In this document: in pieces, positions 41,334-50,421 of the stretch | Position numbering within the stretch: the stretch's first letter is position 1 | Layout of the letters: each line of letters begins with the position of its first letter | Origin: Taibaiella lutea | Lineage (GTDB): Bacteria > Bacteroidota > Bacteroidia > Chitinophagales > Chitinophagaceae | NCBI RefSeq assembly: GCF_008629695.1 | Contig: NZ_VWSH01000002.1 | Location: 31,410-95,409, forward strand | DNA: 64,000 bases | Reading direction: 5' to 3' | Translations under genes and position numbers: made by a program | Notes under the pieces: generated by a model | What the model was told of the DNA's origin: nothing | The model's input: only the letters and a program-made list of their open reading frames with translations | The model's database searches: none

Positions 41334-43001
41334 TTATTTGCAGGGTTTAACGGGCAGTTCACCTTTCGCTTTCAGTACGCCGGTCATTACTTCAAATGCA
41401 GCTTCCTGTGTGTAGGTATCATCTTCGTAGCCGACAATTATGCTGCCGGCGTTGCAGATGTTCTTTAACGCGTAGGCGTTGCCCATAACTGCGAATATGG
41501 CATTTTTATTTTTGGAAAGCTGTTGCAGGAAAGCAATCTGCACATTATCCAGACCATAATTGCCTTCTTTGCCGGGATACAATGCGAGGTTGTGTAATCC
41601 TATGATAATAACATCTGCTGCTTTTGTTTTCGATAATAACTGAGCTGCGTCGTTAGTGTTGCTATTAGACGGAAGGGTTTGCGTTAGAAGTTTCGGAAAT
41701 TTCTTTTGCAATTGTGTTAAGAGCTGATTTTCAGCGTTGGTGCCGTTCACATTAATGTAAGCCACTTTTACATTCTTCAGTTTTAGTTTATCGAGGGTTT
41801 TGTCCCTGTCTTTTACTAAGGTAATTGCAGCTCTTGAAATTTTTTCTATAATGGCATTGCTTTTGGCATTAAGATCGGCGGTCACGTTGTTTTCGTCAAC
41901 GGCTGTAAGGTTATTTAGTCCTGCGTCGTATTTAGCTGCCAGTATTTTTTTAACTCTTACTTCCAGATCAGCTTCGGTAGCGGTTCCAAACTTTATTGCA
42001 TTCTGAATTTTACTTATAGCCAATGGTACATCCTGAGAAAAAAGCAATACATCGTTACCTGCAAGGAATGCTCTCAGGTCTGTTTCGCCATCGGGATAGT
42101 ATTTGGTAAGGCCCTTCATGTTCAGAGCATCTGTAAACACCAAACCTCCAAAGCCCATTTCTGTCTTCAATAAACCTGTGATGATGTTTTTAGAGAGGGT
42201 GGAGGGTGTATTGGGTGTGGTATCTAATGCCGGAAGGCTTAAATGTGCTACCATTACGCTTTTTATACCGGCGGCAATGAGTTTCTGAAAGGGATATAAT
42301 TCGAGTTCGTTTAACTGTGCTTTTGTTTTATTGACTACGGGCAAATCGAGATGAGAATCTACGGCAACATCTCCGTGTCCGGGAAAATGTTTGGCGCATG
42401 CCATAATACCATTGTCCTGCAGGCCTTTCATGTATGCAATGCCGAGTTTTACAACCCATTCTTTATCGTCGCCGAATGAACGGAAATTGATAACGGGATT
42501 GGCGGGATTGTTATTGACATCTACTACGGGTGCAAAATCAATGTGTACGCCTAAACGTTTGCATTGCGCAGCTATAGCGCTTCCCATTTCATACATCAAT
42601 GCAGTGTCGTGTGTAGCGCCGAGCATCATCTGGCGGGGGAAATTCTTTACACCTGTAAGGCGCATACCGAGTCCCCATTCTGCGTCCATGCCTATAAGTA
42701 GTTTTACGGGGCTTAATGCCTGCCACTGGTTTGTAAGCCTGGCCTGGGCTTCAGGTGTGCCCTGCATAAATATTACGCCGCCTATCTGCCTTGCTTTCAG
42801 CAGCTTTTCAATATCGGCGGCATTGGCTTTTTCGCCACCGCTGTAGGCAGCCACCATAAATAGCTGTCCGATTCTTTCTTGTTCGGACATACTGTTATAG
42901 ACGCTGTCTACCCATTTATTCCTGAATTCAAATTGTTGTGCTGATGCTTTGAGGTCAAGAAAGGTAACCAATGACAGCAGGAATATAAAGGCTTTACTCA
43001 T
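41334..43001 (-). CDS. Glycoside hydrolase family 3, beta-N-acetylhexosaminidase (NagZ-like), exported
   Basis: 555 residues, signal peptide FIFLLSLVTFLDLKASAQ. The GH3 barrel shows IGMDAEWGLGMRL, the NagZ-type KHFPGHGDVAVDSHLDLP (~205, with the His/Asp acid-base loop) and FTDALNMKGL (~290) with the nucleophile Asp. A C-terminal GH3 domain of ~170 residues follows. NagZ enzymes remove N-acetylglucosamine from peptidoglycan fragments. It lies 113 bp upstream of the serine hydrolase and they are probably one transcription unit. Confidence 0.92.
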   Translation of the reverse strand: MSKAFIFLLSLVTFLDLKASAQQFEFRNKWVDSVYNSMSEQERIGQLFMVAAYSGGEKANAADIEKLLKARQIGGVIFMQGTPEAQARLTNQWQALSPVKLLIGMDAEWGLGMRLTGVKNFPRQMMLGATHDTALMYEMGSAIAAQCKRLGVHIDFAPVVDVNNNPANPVINFRSFGDDKEWVVKLGIAYMKGLQDNGIMACAKHFPGHGDVAVDSHLDLPVVNKTKAQLNELELYPFQKLIAAGIKSVMVAHLSLPALDTTPNTPSTLSKNIITGLLKTEMGFGGLVFTDALNMKGLTKYYPDGETDLRAFLAGNDVLLFSQDVPLAISKIQNAIKFGTATEADLEVRVKKILAAKYDAGLNNLTAVDENNVTADLNAKSNAIIEKISRAAITLVKDRDKTLDKLKLKNVKVAYINVNGTNAENQLLTQLQKKFPKLLTQTLPSNSNTNDAAQLLSKTKAADVIIIGLHNLALYPGKEGNYGLDNVQIAFLQQLSKNKNAIFAVMGNAYALKNICNAGSIIVGYEDDTYTQEAAFEVMTGVLKAKGELPVKPCK

Positions 43002-43215
43002 ATCCGGGAATTTGAATTGAAAATTAAGATTTTTAGTGCGAAAGGGGAGGACAAATTTACACCCATTTTTTTACAAGGCTTGGGTTGGAATAACTAAAGA
43101 AATAAGGAATGCTTGTTTTTTGGTTTTATAACACGGGGTTTCATAAATGGTTTGTCTTATGGCTGCTTATAATTATTTAAAAGAAAAGAGGGAATGACTA
43201 AGGGTAAAAATGTTA

Positions 43216-43245
43216 AATGGTTGTCATAGGAGACGAACAACCATT
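43216..43245 (+). promoter_or_regulatory. Leader hairpin before the SprB-repeat gene
   Basis: AATGGTTGT (43216-43224) and ACAACCATT (43237-43245), a perfect 9-bp stem with a 12-base loop ending 23 bp before the ATG. It may be an operator or an mRNA leader structure. Confidence 0.4.
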
Positions 43246-43268
43246 CTTTTCACGCAAATAATCATCTT

Positions 43269-46200
43269 ATGAAACGTAAACTTTATTCACTGCTAACAGG
43301 ACTGGGCTTTGTGCTTATGGCACAGTCTGTTATGGCGCAAGTAACTTTTGTGCTGACTCAACCGCCTTGTAATAATGATGGTATTCTTACTGCAAGTTTT
43401 AATAACCCAACCCCTCCTCTGACGGTATCGTGGCATCTGGCTAACGGAACGACGATTACGCATACGGGCGTGACGGGAACTTCTGATGTATTGACGGGTT
43501 ATTCGGGCATTGCGGTAACTGTAATAGCAAGTACTTCTGCGGGTCAGGGCCAGGATGGTATCTTCCAGGGGGCAGCTCCTTTTTCTTATCAGGTGGCGAC
43601 TGCGAATGCTATTTGCCCGGCGTTGGGATCTGCCACGGCTACCGTTACCGGCGGAACTGCACCTTATACTTATCAATGGCTCGATGCGTCTTCTACTATC
43701 GTAAGCACTTCAAATCCGGCTTCGTTGCCGAATGGTGTTTATCAGATTATTATTACTGATGCCAACGGATGTATATCAGGCTCTTTTAATAATCCTTATG
43801 ATTCTATTTTTGTGCATTCGGAGGCAGCATTTAACTATACTGTTTCTGCTACGGCTGCCAATTGTACCAATGGTACTGCAACTGTGGGCAGTTTTACGGG
43901 TACAGGTATGTTGCCTTATACTTATTTATGGTCTAATGGTGCAACTTCTTCTTCAATTACAGGGCTTACACAGGGTAATTATTTTGTAACTGTTACAGAT
44001 GCGCAGGGTTGCCAGCGCACAAAGGACAAGCATGTTACACAGGCCGTTACTATTAATGCAAATGCAACGCCTACAGCTGCAACGTGCATACAAAATAATG
44101 GCTCTATCATTACATTCGGTTCGGGTGGAGTAACGCCTTACAGTTATCTTTACAGTAACGGGGCCAATACACAAAGTGCAACGGGTCTTTCTTCCGGTCT
44201 TTATAATGTAACGGTAACGGATGCAAACGGATGTACGGGGTCTACGGGTGTATATGTAGGTAGTTCCACGCCTGTTAATGTAACTTACACTTCAACATCA
44301 AGCGCATGTGCAAGTCCTACGGGATCTGCCACATTGAATGTGACCGGTGGTGCTGCTCCTTACACTATTACTTGGAGTACATTCCCGGCTCAGACAGGGG
44401 TTACTGCAAATAATCTTTCTGCGGGTACTTATTATTTTCATGTTGTAGATGCAAACGGATGTGTACGGGATGGTGCAGTGGTTGTAAATCCGGTGACTGT
44501 CATCAATGCGACTTTAACTGCAACAAATGCTATGTGTACGCAATCTAACGGTAGTATTACGGTAACCCCTTCGGGTGGTGCAATGCCTTATACATATAGC
44601 TGGAGCAATCCTGCTGCTTCCGGGAACAATCCTACGAATTTGCCTGCTGGTTATTATAATGTAACGATTACGGATGCCAATGGTTGTTCTGTTACCAAAT
44701 ACCGTCAGATTGAAGCTTCTTCTCCTGTTCATATTGGTCTGGCATCAACACCTGTTTCCTGTTTATACAGCAATGACGGAAGCATTAATGCTACAGTATG
44801 GGGCGGAACGGCACCTTATACTTATAGCTGGGGCAGCGGGCAAAGTACTGCAAATATAACAGGGCTGCATACGGGCGCTTATTATTTGTATGTAACAGAT
44901 GCCAATGGCTGTACTGCAGATCAATCTGCTTATATTACGAATAGCCAGACAAGCAATAGCTGTTATTGTACTATTTCAGGTAAGGTATATAATGATGCAA
45001 ATGGCAATTGTATCCTGGATGCGGGTGAAACGGGGATTGCCAATATTCAGATGCACTGTTCGGGAATGGGTTATACGTACACTAATAGTAATGGCGAATA
45101 TTCATTTAAGGTGCCTTCCGGAACTTATAGTGTTTCACAAACTATTCTTGCATCTTATCCTTTGGCAGCATGTCAGAGCAATAATATTTCTGTTACTACG
45201 GTAGCGGCTTCGGGTTGTGTACAAACAGTAAATTTTGCGGATGCTGTTACGCCTTTGCATGATATTCATATCAGCCTGTGGCATACCAATGGTGCAGTAC
45301 CTGGTAATTCGCATGAACAGATATGTGTTGTGAGCAATCAGGGAACGGTGCCGGAATCTACTATTCTTGCAGGTCTTAAGACAGACGGACAGATTGGTGC
45401 GGCAACTTTCTCACCATCAGGCATATTTGCAAATCCTGCCTCCAATTATTATTCCACTTCGGGCAATACGTTCCCAACGCTGGCTCCGGGCGGTTATCAG
45501 CAATTTACATTAAGCTATAATGTACCAACTAATATTCCATTGGGAACAAGTGTTGTATTTGATGATTCTGCGGTTTACAGCGGCCCGATGAGTACATGGG
45601 TTAATGATTATTCACCGTGGAATAATATAAACCATGTTACAGAAACGATTGTAAGTTCTTATGATCCTAATTTCATGCAGGTAAATACACAGGGACAGGG
45701 TATTCCGGGTTATATTTCCCGCAATGATTCTACTTTGAATTATATGGTGCATTTCCAGAATGAGGGAACTTATTTCGCACAGAATGTTGTGGTGATTGAT
45801 ACTTTAAGTGATAAGCTTGACTGGAAGTCGTTAAGGCCTATCTCCAGTTCGCATAATGCAAGTATTTCCATTGATGAAAATGGAGTGTTGAAATATACGT
45901 TCAGTAATATACAGTTGCCTGCAAAGATGAATGATGAGGCGGGTAGTAATGGTATGTTTGTTTACAGCATCAAATTGAAACCAAATCTTCCTTACGGAAC
46001 CGAGATCAAAAATAAAGCGGGTATCTATTTTGATTATAACGAACCGGTTATTACCAACGGTGTGTTGAATACGCTGAAAGAGCCTACAGGTATTACTAAT
46101 CCCGGAAACGTGAACAAGTTGGGCTTTGTTATTTATCCGAATCCTACGAAAACAAGTTTCACTGCGATGGTAGATAATAAGACAGCAAATGCTTCAACTG

Positions 46201-46373
46201 TTATTACTATTACTGATATCAGCGGCAGAACTATCCTGTCAAAGGAAATGGTTTTGCAGGTTGGTAAACAATTGATTGAAATGAATACGAATAGCCTGAT
46301 TGACGGCCTTTATTTTGTAAACCTGAATGTTGCAGGAACAAAGGGAACCCAGAAACTGGTTATTGTAAAATAG
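43269..46373 (+). CDS. Surface adhesin with SprB repeats and T9SS type A sorting domain
   Basis: 1034 residues, signal peptide ending SVMAQ. Residues ~110-560 contain about six SprB-type repeats of ~75 residues (GTAPYTYQW...NLPNGVYQIIITDANGC and variants, each ending TVTDANGC). Next come a CNA-B/SdrD-like domain (CYCTISGKVYNDANGNCILDAGETGIANIQMHCSG, ~565-660) and a repeat region of the kind found before sorting domains (YDPNFMQVNTQGQGIPGYISRNDSTLNYMVHFQNEG). The end is a type A sorting domain (IYPNPTKTSFTAMV...GTQKLVIVK). SprB repeats occur in gliding and attachment adhesins. Confidence 0.88.
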   Translation: MKRKLYSLLTGLGFVLMAQSVMAQVTFVLTQPPCNNDGILTASFNNPTPPLTVSWHLANGTTITHTGVTGTSDVLTGYSGIAVTVIASTSAGQGQDGIFQGAAPFSYQVATANAICPALGSATATVTGGTAPYTYQWLDASSTIVSTSNPASLPNGVYQIIITDANGCISGSFNNPYDSIFVHSEAAFNYTVSATAANCTNGTATVGSFTGTGMLPYTYLWSNGATSSSITGLTQGNYFVTVTDAQGCQRTKDKHVTQAVTINANATPTAATCIQNNGSIITFGSGGVTPYSYLYSNGANTQSATGLSSGLYNVTVTDANGCTGSTGVYVGSSTPVNVTYTSTSSACASPTGSATLNVTGGAAPYTITWSTFPAQTGVTANNLSAGTYYFHVVDANGCVRDGAVVVNPVTVINATLTATNAMCTQSNGSITVTPSGGAMPYTYSWSNPAASGNNPTNLPAGYYNVTITDANGCSVTKYRQIEASSPVHIGLASTPVSCLYSNDGSINATVWGGTAPYTYSWGSGQSTANITGLHTGAYYLYVTDANGCTADQSAYITNSQTSNSCYCTISGKVYNDANGNCILDAGETGIANIQMHCSGMGYTYTNSNGEYSFKVPSGTYSVSQTILASYPLAACQSNNISVTTVAASGCVQTVNFADAVTPLHDIHISLWHTNGAVPGNSHEQICVVSNQGTVPESTILAGLKTDGQIGAATFSPSGIFANPASNYYSTSGNTFPTLAPGGYQQFTLSYNVPTNIPLGTSVVFDDSAVYSGPMSTWVNDYSPWNNINHVTETIVSSYDPNFMQVNTQGQGIPGYISRNDSTLNYMVHFQNEGTYFAQNVVVIDTLSDKLDWKSLRPISSSHNASISIDENGVLKYTFSNIQLPAKMNDEAGSNGMFVYSIKLKPNLPYGTEIKNKAGIYFDYNEPVITNGVLNTLKEPTGITNPGNVNKLGFVIYPNPTKTSFTAMVDNKTANASTVITITDISGRTILSKEMVLQVGKQLIEMNTNSLIDGLYFVNLNVAGTKGTQKLVIVK

Positions 46374-46399
46374 TGTGTGTTGTCTTTTTTGTAAAAATG

Positions 46400-46430
46400 A
46401 AAATTGCCGCATTATTGCGGCAATTTTACT
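46400..46430 (+). terminator. Terminator of the SprB-repeat gene (copy 1)
   Basis: AAAATTGCCGCA (46400-46411), loop TTAT, TGCGGCAATTTT (46416-46427). Confidence 0.8.
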
Positions 46431-46443
46431 ATAAGCAAGTTGA

Positions 46444-46617
46444 GCTAATCTGTATTTTGTTTGTGTTGGCAGGGGTAATACTATTGAATTTGCTTCCGGA
46501 AAATACGTTATCAAGAAATATAGCCCGTTCTCAAAACAATGTTATGAAGAAATGGTCATTGCTCTATATTTGAAACCGAATACAGAAAGAAGCAATGGGG
46601 GATTGTTGTTTCTGTAA
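46444..46617 (+). pseudogene. Possible 3' remnant of a lost gene
   Basis: A 57-codon frame, open from a TGA at 46441 to TAA 46615-46617, with no ATG in its first two thirds. It reads protein-like (GRGNTIEFASGKYVIKKY, then QCYEEMVIALYLKPNTER). It ends 39 bp before the second terminator copy, as a real gene 3' end would. No family recognised; chance cannot be excluded. Confidence 0.25.
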
Positions 46618-46655
46618 TATAAAAATAGTGTGGTGCTTGTTTTGGTTTAAAAATG

Positions 46656-46688
46656 AAAATTGTCGTCTAATAGCGACAATTTTTTTTG
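46656..46688 (+). terminator. Second, diverged terminator copy
   Basis: AAAATTGTCG (46656-46665) and CGACAATTTT (46674-46683), then T. Compared with copy 1, a C-G pair in the stem has become T-A, keeping the stem. Confidence 0.75.
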
Positions 46689-46759
46689 TTAAGCAGGTGC
46701 AGGTACAATAAGGCTTTTGTATGACTTTAGTTCTCGCGGCGGCGCAAGGTGGTTGTGAT

Positions 46760-46792
46760 AAAAAAAGGGCCGGAATAATCCGGCCCTTTTTA
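46760..46792 (-). terminator. tRNA-Leu terminator
   Basis: Stem AAAAGGGCCGGA/TCCGGCCCTTTT (46763-46790) with loop ATAA; the minus-strand T tract follows the stem. Confidence 0.8.
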
Positions 46793-46797
46793 TTGGG

Positions 46798-46881
46798 TGC
46801 CCAAGACTGGATTCGAACCAGCACATCCTTGCGAACGCTGCGACCTGAACACAGTGCGTCTACCAATTTCGCCACTTGGGC
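46798..46881 (-). tRNA. tRNA-Leu(CAG)
   Basis: 84 nt on the minus strand. Acceptor GCCCAAG/CTTGGGC, D arm with GGTAGACGC, anticodon stem CTGTG/CGCAG around loop TTCAGGT (anticodon CAG), long variable arm as in class II tRNAs, T arm CTGG-TTCGAAT-CCAG, discriminator A. Decodes CUG. Confidence 0.93.
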
Positions 46882-47010
46882 ATAAGTGGCTGCGAAAATA
46901 GGGTTATTATCTAATTATAGCTTCATTTTGCCCTGTAATTTTTTTTAGACGGGGTATTTATGAAATTTAATAGAGGGTCTTTAGCATATCCTTTTATGTG
47001 TTGTCCTCAA

Positions 47011-47058
47011 GATAGGGTTTCACCCTATCCTTTTCTATGTCGTACTTTCAGGACTTGT
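47011..47058. repeat. 48-bp REP-like element, copy 1
   Basis: GATAGGGT-TTC-ACCCTATC forms an 8-bp stem with a triloop. A second short hairpin (GTAC...GGAC) is imperfect. 42 of 48 bases match copy 2 at 51527-51574, same orientation. It lies between tRNA-Leu and the convergent hypothetical gene end. Confidence 0.75.
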
Positions 47059-47109
47059 GGTGTGTGGGTTGCCGAATTTAATTATCCCGTATTTCAGCTA
47101 TTTTATATC

Positions 47110-47697
47110 TTAATTGAGGGTTCTTGCAAATGCATTGTCGAAATGCAGCCTGCAAATCCAGATTTTGGATTTGTTTGGGTTTGGTTCGACGGATGTCAAA
47201 ATTCCGCCGCAGCGAACATCTTTTCCGATAAAGTCGGCAGGATTGACTGGCGCGGCAAATTTAAAATACTCAAAGCAAAGGATGTTTGTCTGTGTATTGT
47301 TTGAAGTGGTGGTCGTGCCCTGGATGGTGCCGTTTTTTGTGATGAACTGCAGGGAATTAAATCCGTTTGCCGAACTATCGATGCAGGGGTGGGCGGGCAT
47401 TACAAGTTGCTGACCGAGGTATTTCTGCGCATTTTTCGAAAAGGCATCGTATGTCATCTGATCGGATGTAACCATTCCTGCGGATGAAAATATATTCATG
47501 TAAATAACAATTCCTCTTAATTCGGATGAATCGTTTTGGGTAGTTGAAAGGAGTTTGTTAGTTATATCGAATGTTTCTTTAAAGTCTTCTTTTTCAATGG
47601 AGGGTATAATTGCTTTAAAATCCTCATAACTGATGGTCTGTGCATGAATTGTTGTGTTAAATAAAAGGGCAAAGAAGAGGATGAGGATGTTTTTCAT
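47110..47697 (-). CDS. Exported protein of unknown function
   Basis: 195 residues, signal peptide ending TTIHAQ. Not recognised. After the signal come a helical region (YEDFKAIIPSIEKEDFKETFDITNKLLSTTQNDSS) and a mixed C-terminal half with four Cys (HPCIDSS, ILCFEYF, VRCGGI, WICRLHF), which may form two disulfides. Its upstream region contains the 44-bp tandem repeats. Probably periplasmic. Confidence 0.75.
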   Translation of the reverse strand: MKNILILFFALLFNTTIHAQTISYEDFKAIIPSIEKEDFKETFDITNKLLSTTQNDSSELRGIVIYMNIFSSAGMVTSDQMTYDAFSKNAQKYLGQQLVMPAHPCIDSSANGFNSLQFITKNGTIQGTTTTSNNTQTNILCFEYFKFAAPVNPADFIGKDVRCGGILTSVEPNPNKSKIWICRLHFDNAFARTLN

Positions 47698-48290
47698 TAT
47701 GATAAAGGGTTGTTGGAATTATAGATTGAAGATATGTTTTTTGGCTGTTTTTCTAAATGAGGATTCGGTTTTTGCTAAATAATGGCATGAATATCGCCTT
47801 AAAGGCATATAAAATACCTATTTATCCTGAAATGGTATTTAAATTATTGATATTCATGTTTACTAATTAAAAATTGCATGCTTCTGTGTTAGCTCAGACT
47901 TACTAATTCTTCACTGACTATACGTGAATGATAACAGGAGCTATCATCTATGACAGCCTGACTATACTACAGTGATAACAGGAGCTATCATCTATGATAG
48001 CCCGACTATACCTCCATGATAGCAGGAGCAATCATCTATGACAGCCTGACTATACCTCCATGATAGCAGGAGCTATCATCCATGATAGCCCGACCATACC
48101 TCCATGATAACAGGAGCTATCATCCATGATAGCCCGACTATACCTCCATGATAGCAGGAGCAATCATCCATGATAGCCCAACCATACCTTCATGATAGCT
48201 CAGACTTACCGGAAAGTAACTCGGGCAATCGTTACTTTGGCTTGTGCAACTGATGCAAGTGTATGTTAATCAGTTTTTTAAAAGTGTTGA
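47698..48290. other. Intergenic region holding the 44-bp tandem array
   Basis: 593 bp between the 5' end of the exported protein gene and the 3' end of uvrB (both minus strand). The array occupies 47930-48193; the remaining sequence is AT-rich with no gene. Confidence 0.6.
47930..48193. repeat. Six tandem 44-bp units with internal palindromes
   Basis: Units begin at 47930, 47974, 48018, 48062, 48106 and 48150, each GATARCAGGAGCWATC... followed by a partner ATGATAGCC segment and an end like GACTATACCTCCAT. At unit junctions ATGATAGC-AGGA-GCTATCAT forms an 8-bp hairpin, and within the unit CTATCAT-CC-ATGATAG forms a competing 7-bp hairpin. Units differ at few positions. A 14-bp direct repeat TAGCTCAGACTTAC flanks the array (47890-47903 and 48197-48210). 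Whole units repeat, so there are no CRISPR spacers. Confidence 0.9.
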
Positions 48291-50321
48291 TTATAATCCT
48301 TCAAGTAATTTCTGATAGCCGAACATCTGATCGCGCAATCTGGCAGCTTCCATAAAATCAAGGTCTTTGGCAGCTTTTTCCATCGCTTTTTTGGTGGCGG
48401 CAATGGCTTTCTCAATTTCGGGTCTGGTAAGATAAGCTACTTCTGTTTCTGCTGCAATATTCAGATTGCCTGCATCTTCAGATGTTGCATAAGGACTGTT
48501 TTCATTAAAACCTTTGATATCCAATACAGAGGTTTGCTGCATGATTTGCTCAATGGATTTTATAACGGTATGTGGTGTGATGCCATGTTCCTCATTGTAT
48601 GCAACTTGTTTTTCTCTTCTTCTGGAAGTTTCGTCGATGGTGCGCTGCATGCTTACGGTTACCCTGTCGGCATAGAAGATGACGAGGCCGTCTACGTTTC
48701 TTGCGGCACGTCCCGCCATTTGTGTAAGGGAACGTTCATCGCGCAGAAAGCCTTCTTTATCGGCATCGAGAATGGCTACAAGGGATACTTCGGGCAAATC
48801 GAGCCCTTCACGTAAAAGATTTACGCCGACCAATACGTCAATATTGCCCAAACGCAGGTTCCGCAATATTTCCACACGTTCGAGGGTATCTACTTCCGAG
48901 TGGATATATCTTGAGTTGATATTGATTTTCTGAAGGTATTTGTCCAGTTCTTCGGACATTCTTTTGGTTAGGGTAGTCACCAATACACGGTCGCCTTTCT
49001 TTATACGGTAATCAATTTCATCCAGTAAATCATCAATCTGATTGACAGAAGGCCTTATTTCGATAGGGGGATCTAAAAGGCCGGTAGGGCGCACTACCTG
49101 TTCTACTACTACGCCTTCGGAATGGTCCAGTTCGTAGGCGGCGGGTGTGGCGCTTACAAATACTGTCTGGTTCAGCATTGTTTCAAATTCGTAGAAATTC
49201 AAGGGTCTGTTGTCCAATGCGGATGGAAGCCTGAAGCCGAAGTCAACGAGGTTGAGTTTGCGGGAACGGTCACCGCCGTACATGCCGCTTATCTGCGGAA
49301 TGGTAACGTGGCTTTCATCTACAAATAATAAAAAATCTTTTGGGAAATAATCTATCAGGCAGAAGGGTCTTGTGCCGGGCATGCGCCTGTCAAGGAATCT
49401 TGAATAGTTTTCAATGCCGCTGCAATAACCGAGTTCCTGAATCATTTCAATGTCATAATTCACTCTTTCTTTGATGCGCTGGGCTTCAATGTGTTTTCCG
49501 ATGCTTTTGAAGTATTCGACCTGTGCCATCATTTCATCCTGTATTTCGTGAATGATTGCGGCCATCTGGTTTTTGGGCGCCATATACATGTTTGCCGGGA
49601 AGATGGCGGCGTTGTGCATTTTGCCGATGCGTTTGCCGCTTTCTATTTCGAAGCTTTCTATTTCTTCAATTTCATCGCCAAAGAATGTAACTCTGTATCC
49701 ATAATCGACATAAGGAAGGTTAATATCGACGGTGTCGCCTTTTACCCTGAATGTGCCTCTTGTAAAGTCGCCCTGGCTGCGGTTATACAAAGAGTTGACC
49801 ATGCTGTGGAGGAATGAATTACGGGGAATGTTATCGCCTACGTTGATGCGGATGATACCGTTTTCATATTCGGTAGGGTTACCCATACCGTAAATGCAGC
49901 TTACGGATGCTACTACTAAGATATCCCTGCGGCCGCTCAATAAGTTAGTTGTAGTCCTTAAACGGAGCTTCTCGAGTTCTTCATTAATGGCAAGGTCTTT
50001 TTCAATATAAGTATCGCTCACCGGCATATATGCTTCGGGCTGATAATAATCGTAGTAGGAAACAAAATACTCTACGGCGTTATTGGGGAAGAACTGCCGG
50101 AACTCGCCATAAAGCTGAGCTACAAGTGTTTTGTTATGGGTCAATACCAGAGTGGGTTTTTGCACCTCCTGAATGATATTGGCCATGGTAAAGGTTTTAC
50201 CGGAACCGGTTACACCTAATAGTGTCTGAAATGCTTCACCTTCTTCAATGCCTTTGCTCAATTCTTTGATGGCATCCGGTTGGTCGCCCGCGGGCTGGTA
50301 TGGTCTTTCTATCTTAAACAT
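48291..50321 (-). CDS. uvrB: Excinuclease ABC subunit B
   Basis: 676 residues, normal length. DNA-damage recognition helicase of nucleotide excision repair. LLGVTGSGKTFTMANII (Walker A), YYDYYQPEAYMP (beta-hairpin), FVDESHVTIPQ (helicase motif II), VGVNLLREGLDLPEVSLVAILDADKEGFLR and QMAGRAARN (motifs V/VI), and a C-terminal UVR domain (KAMEKAAKDLDFMEAARLRDQMF) that binds UvrC. Monocistronic, divergent from the GH18 gene. Confidence 0.97.
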   Translation of the reverse strand: MFKIERPYQPAGDQPDAIKELSKGIEEGEAFQTLLGVTGSGKTFTMANIIQEVQKPTLVLTHNKTLVAQLYGEFRQFFPNNAVEYFVSYYDYYQPEAYMPVSDTYIEKDLAINEELEKLRLRTTTNLLSGRRDILVVASVSCIYGMGNPTEYENGIIRINVGDNIPRNSFLHSMVNSLYNRSQGDFTRGTFRVKGDTVDINLPYVDYGYRVTFFGDEIEEIESFEIESGKRIGKMHNAAIFPANMYMAPKNQMAAIIHEIQDEMMAQVEYFKSIGKHIEAQRIKERVNYDIEMIQELGYCSGIENYSRFLDRRMPGTRPFCLIDYFPKDFLLFVDESHVTIPQISGMYGGDRSRKLNLVDFGFRLPSALDNRPLNFYEFETMLNQTVFVSATPAAYELDHSEGVVVEQVVRPTGLLDPPIEIRPSVNQIDDLLDEIDYRIKKGDRVLVTTLTKRMSEELDKYLQKININSRYIHSEVDTLERVEILRNLRLGNIDVLVGVNLLREGLDLPEVSLVAILDADKEGFLRDERSLTQMAGRAARNVDGLVIFYADRVTVSMQRTIDETSRRREKQVAYNEEHGITPHTVIKSIEQIMQQTSVLDIKGFNENSPYATSEDAGNLNIAAETEVAYLTRPEIEKAIAATKKAMEKAAKDLDFMEAARLRDQMFGYQKLLEGL

Positions 50322-50421
50322 AGCTTTACGAAGTTAGGCAATCGAGGTGTATTATTCAGTAATAGTAAGGGGAACAGAGATTGTTAAAAAAGCAGTAGGG
50401 AGAATGAGTATTTACACCTGA

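Larger units (their letters stand above)
46374..46797. other. Gene-poor stretch with duplicated terminator and an orphan reading frame
   Basis: 424 bp holding two related terminator hairpins (46400-46430 and 46656-46688), an open frame without a start between them (46444-46617), and the tRNA-Leu terminator at the right end. Confidence 0.6.

Noticed and set aside
46564-46875. 103-residue minus-strand ORF beginning MAKLVDALCSGRSVRK
   Set aside because: Its first ~28 codons are a translation of the tRNA-Leu gene, and the rest crosses two terminators.
47930-48193. CRISPR array
   Set aside because: The whole 44-bp unit repeats; there are no unique spacers and no cas genes.
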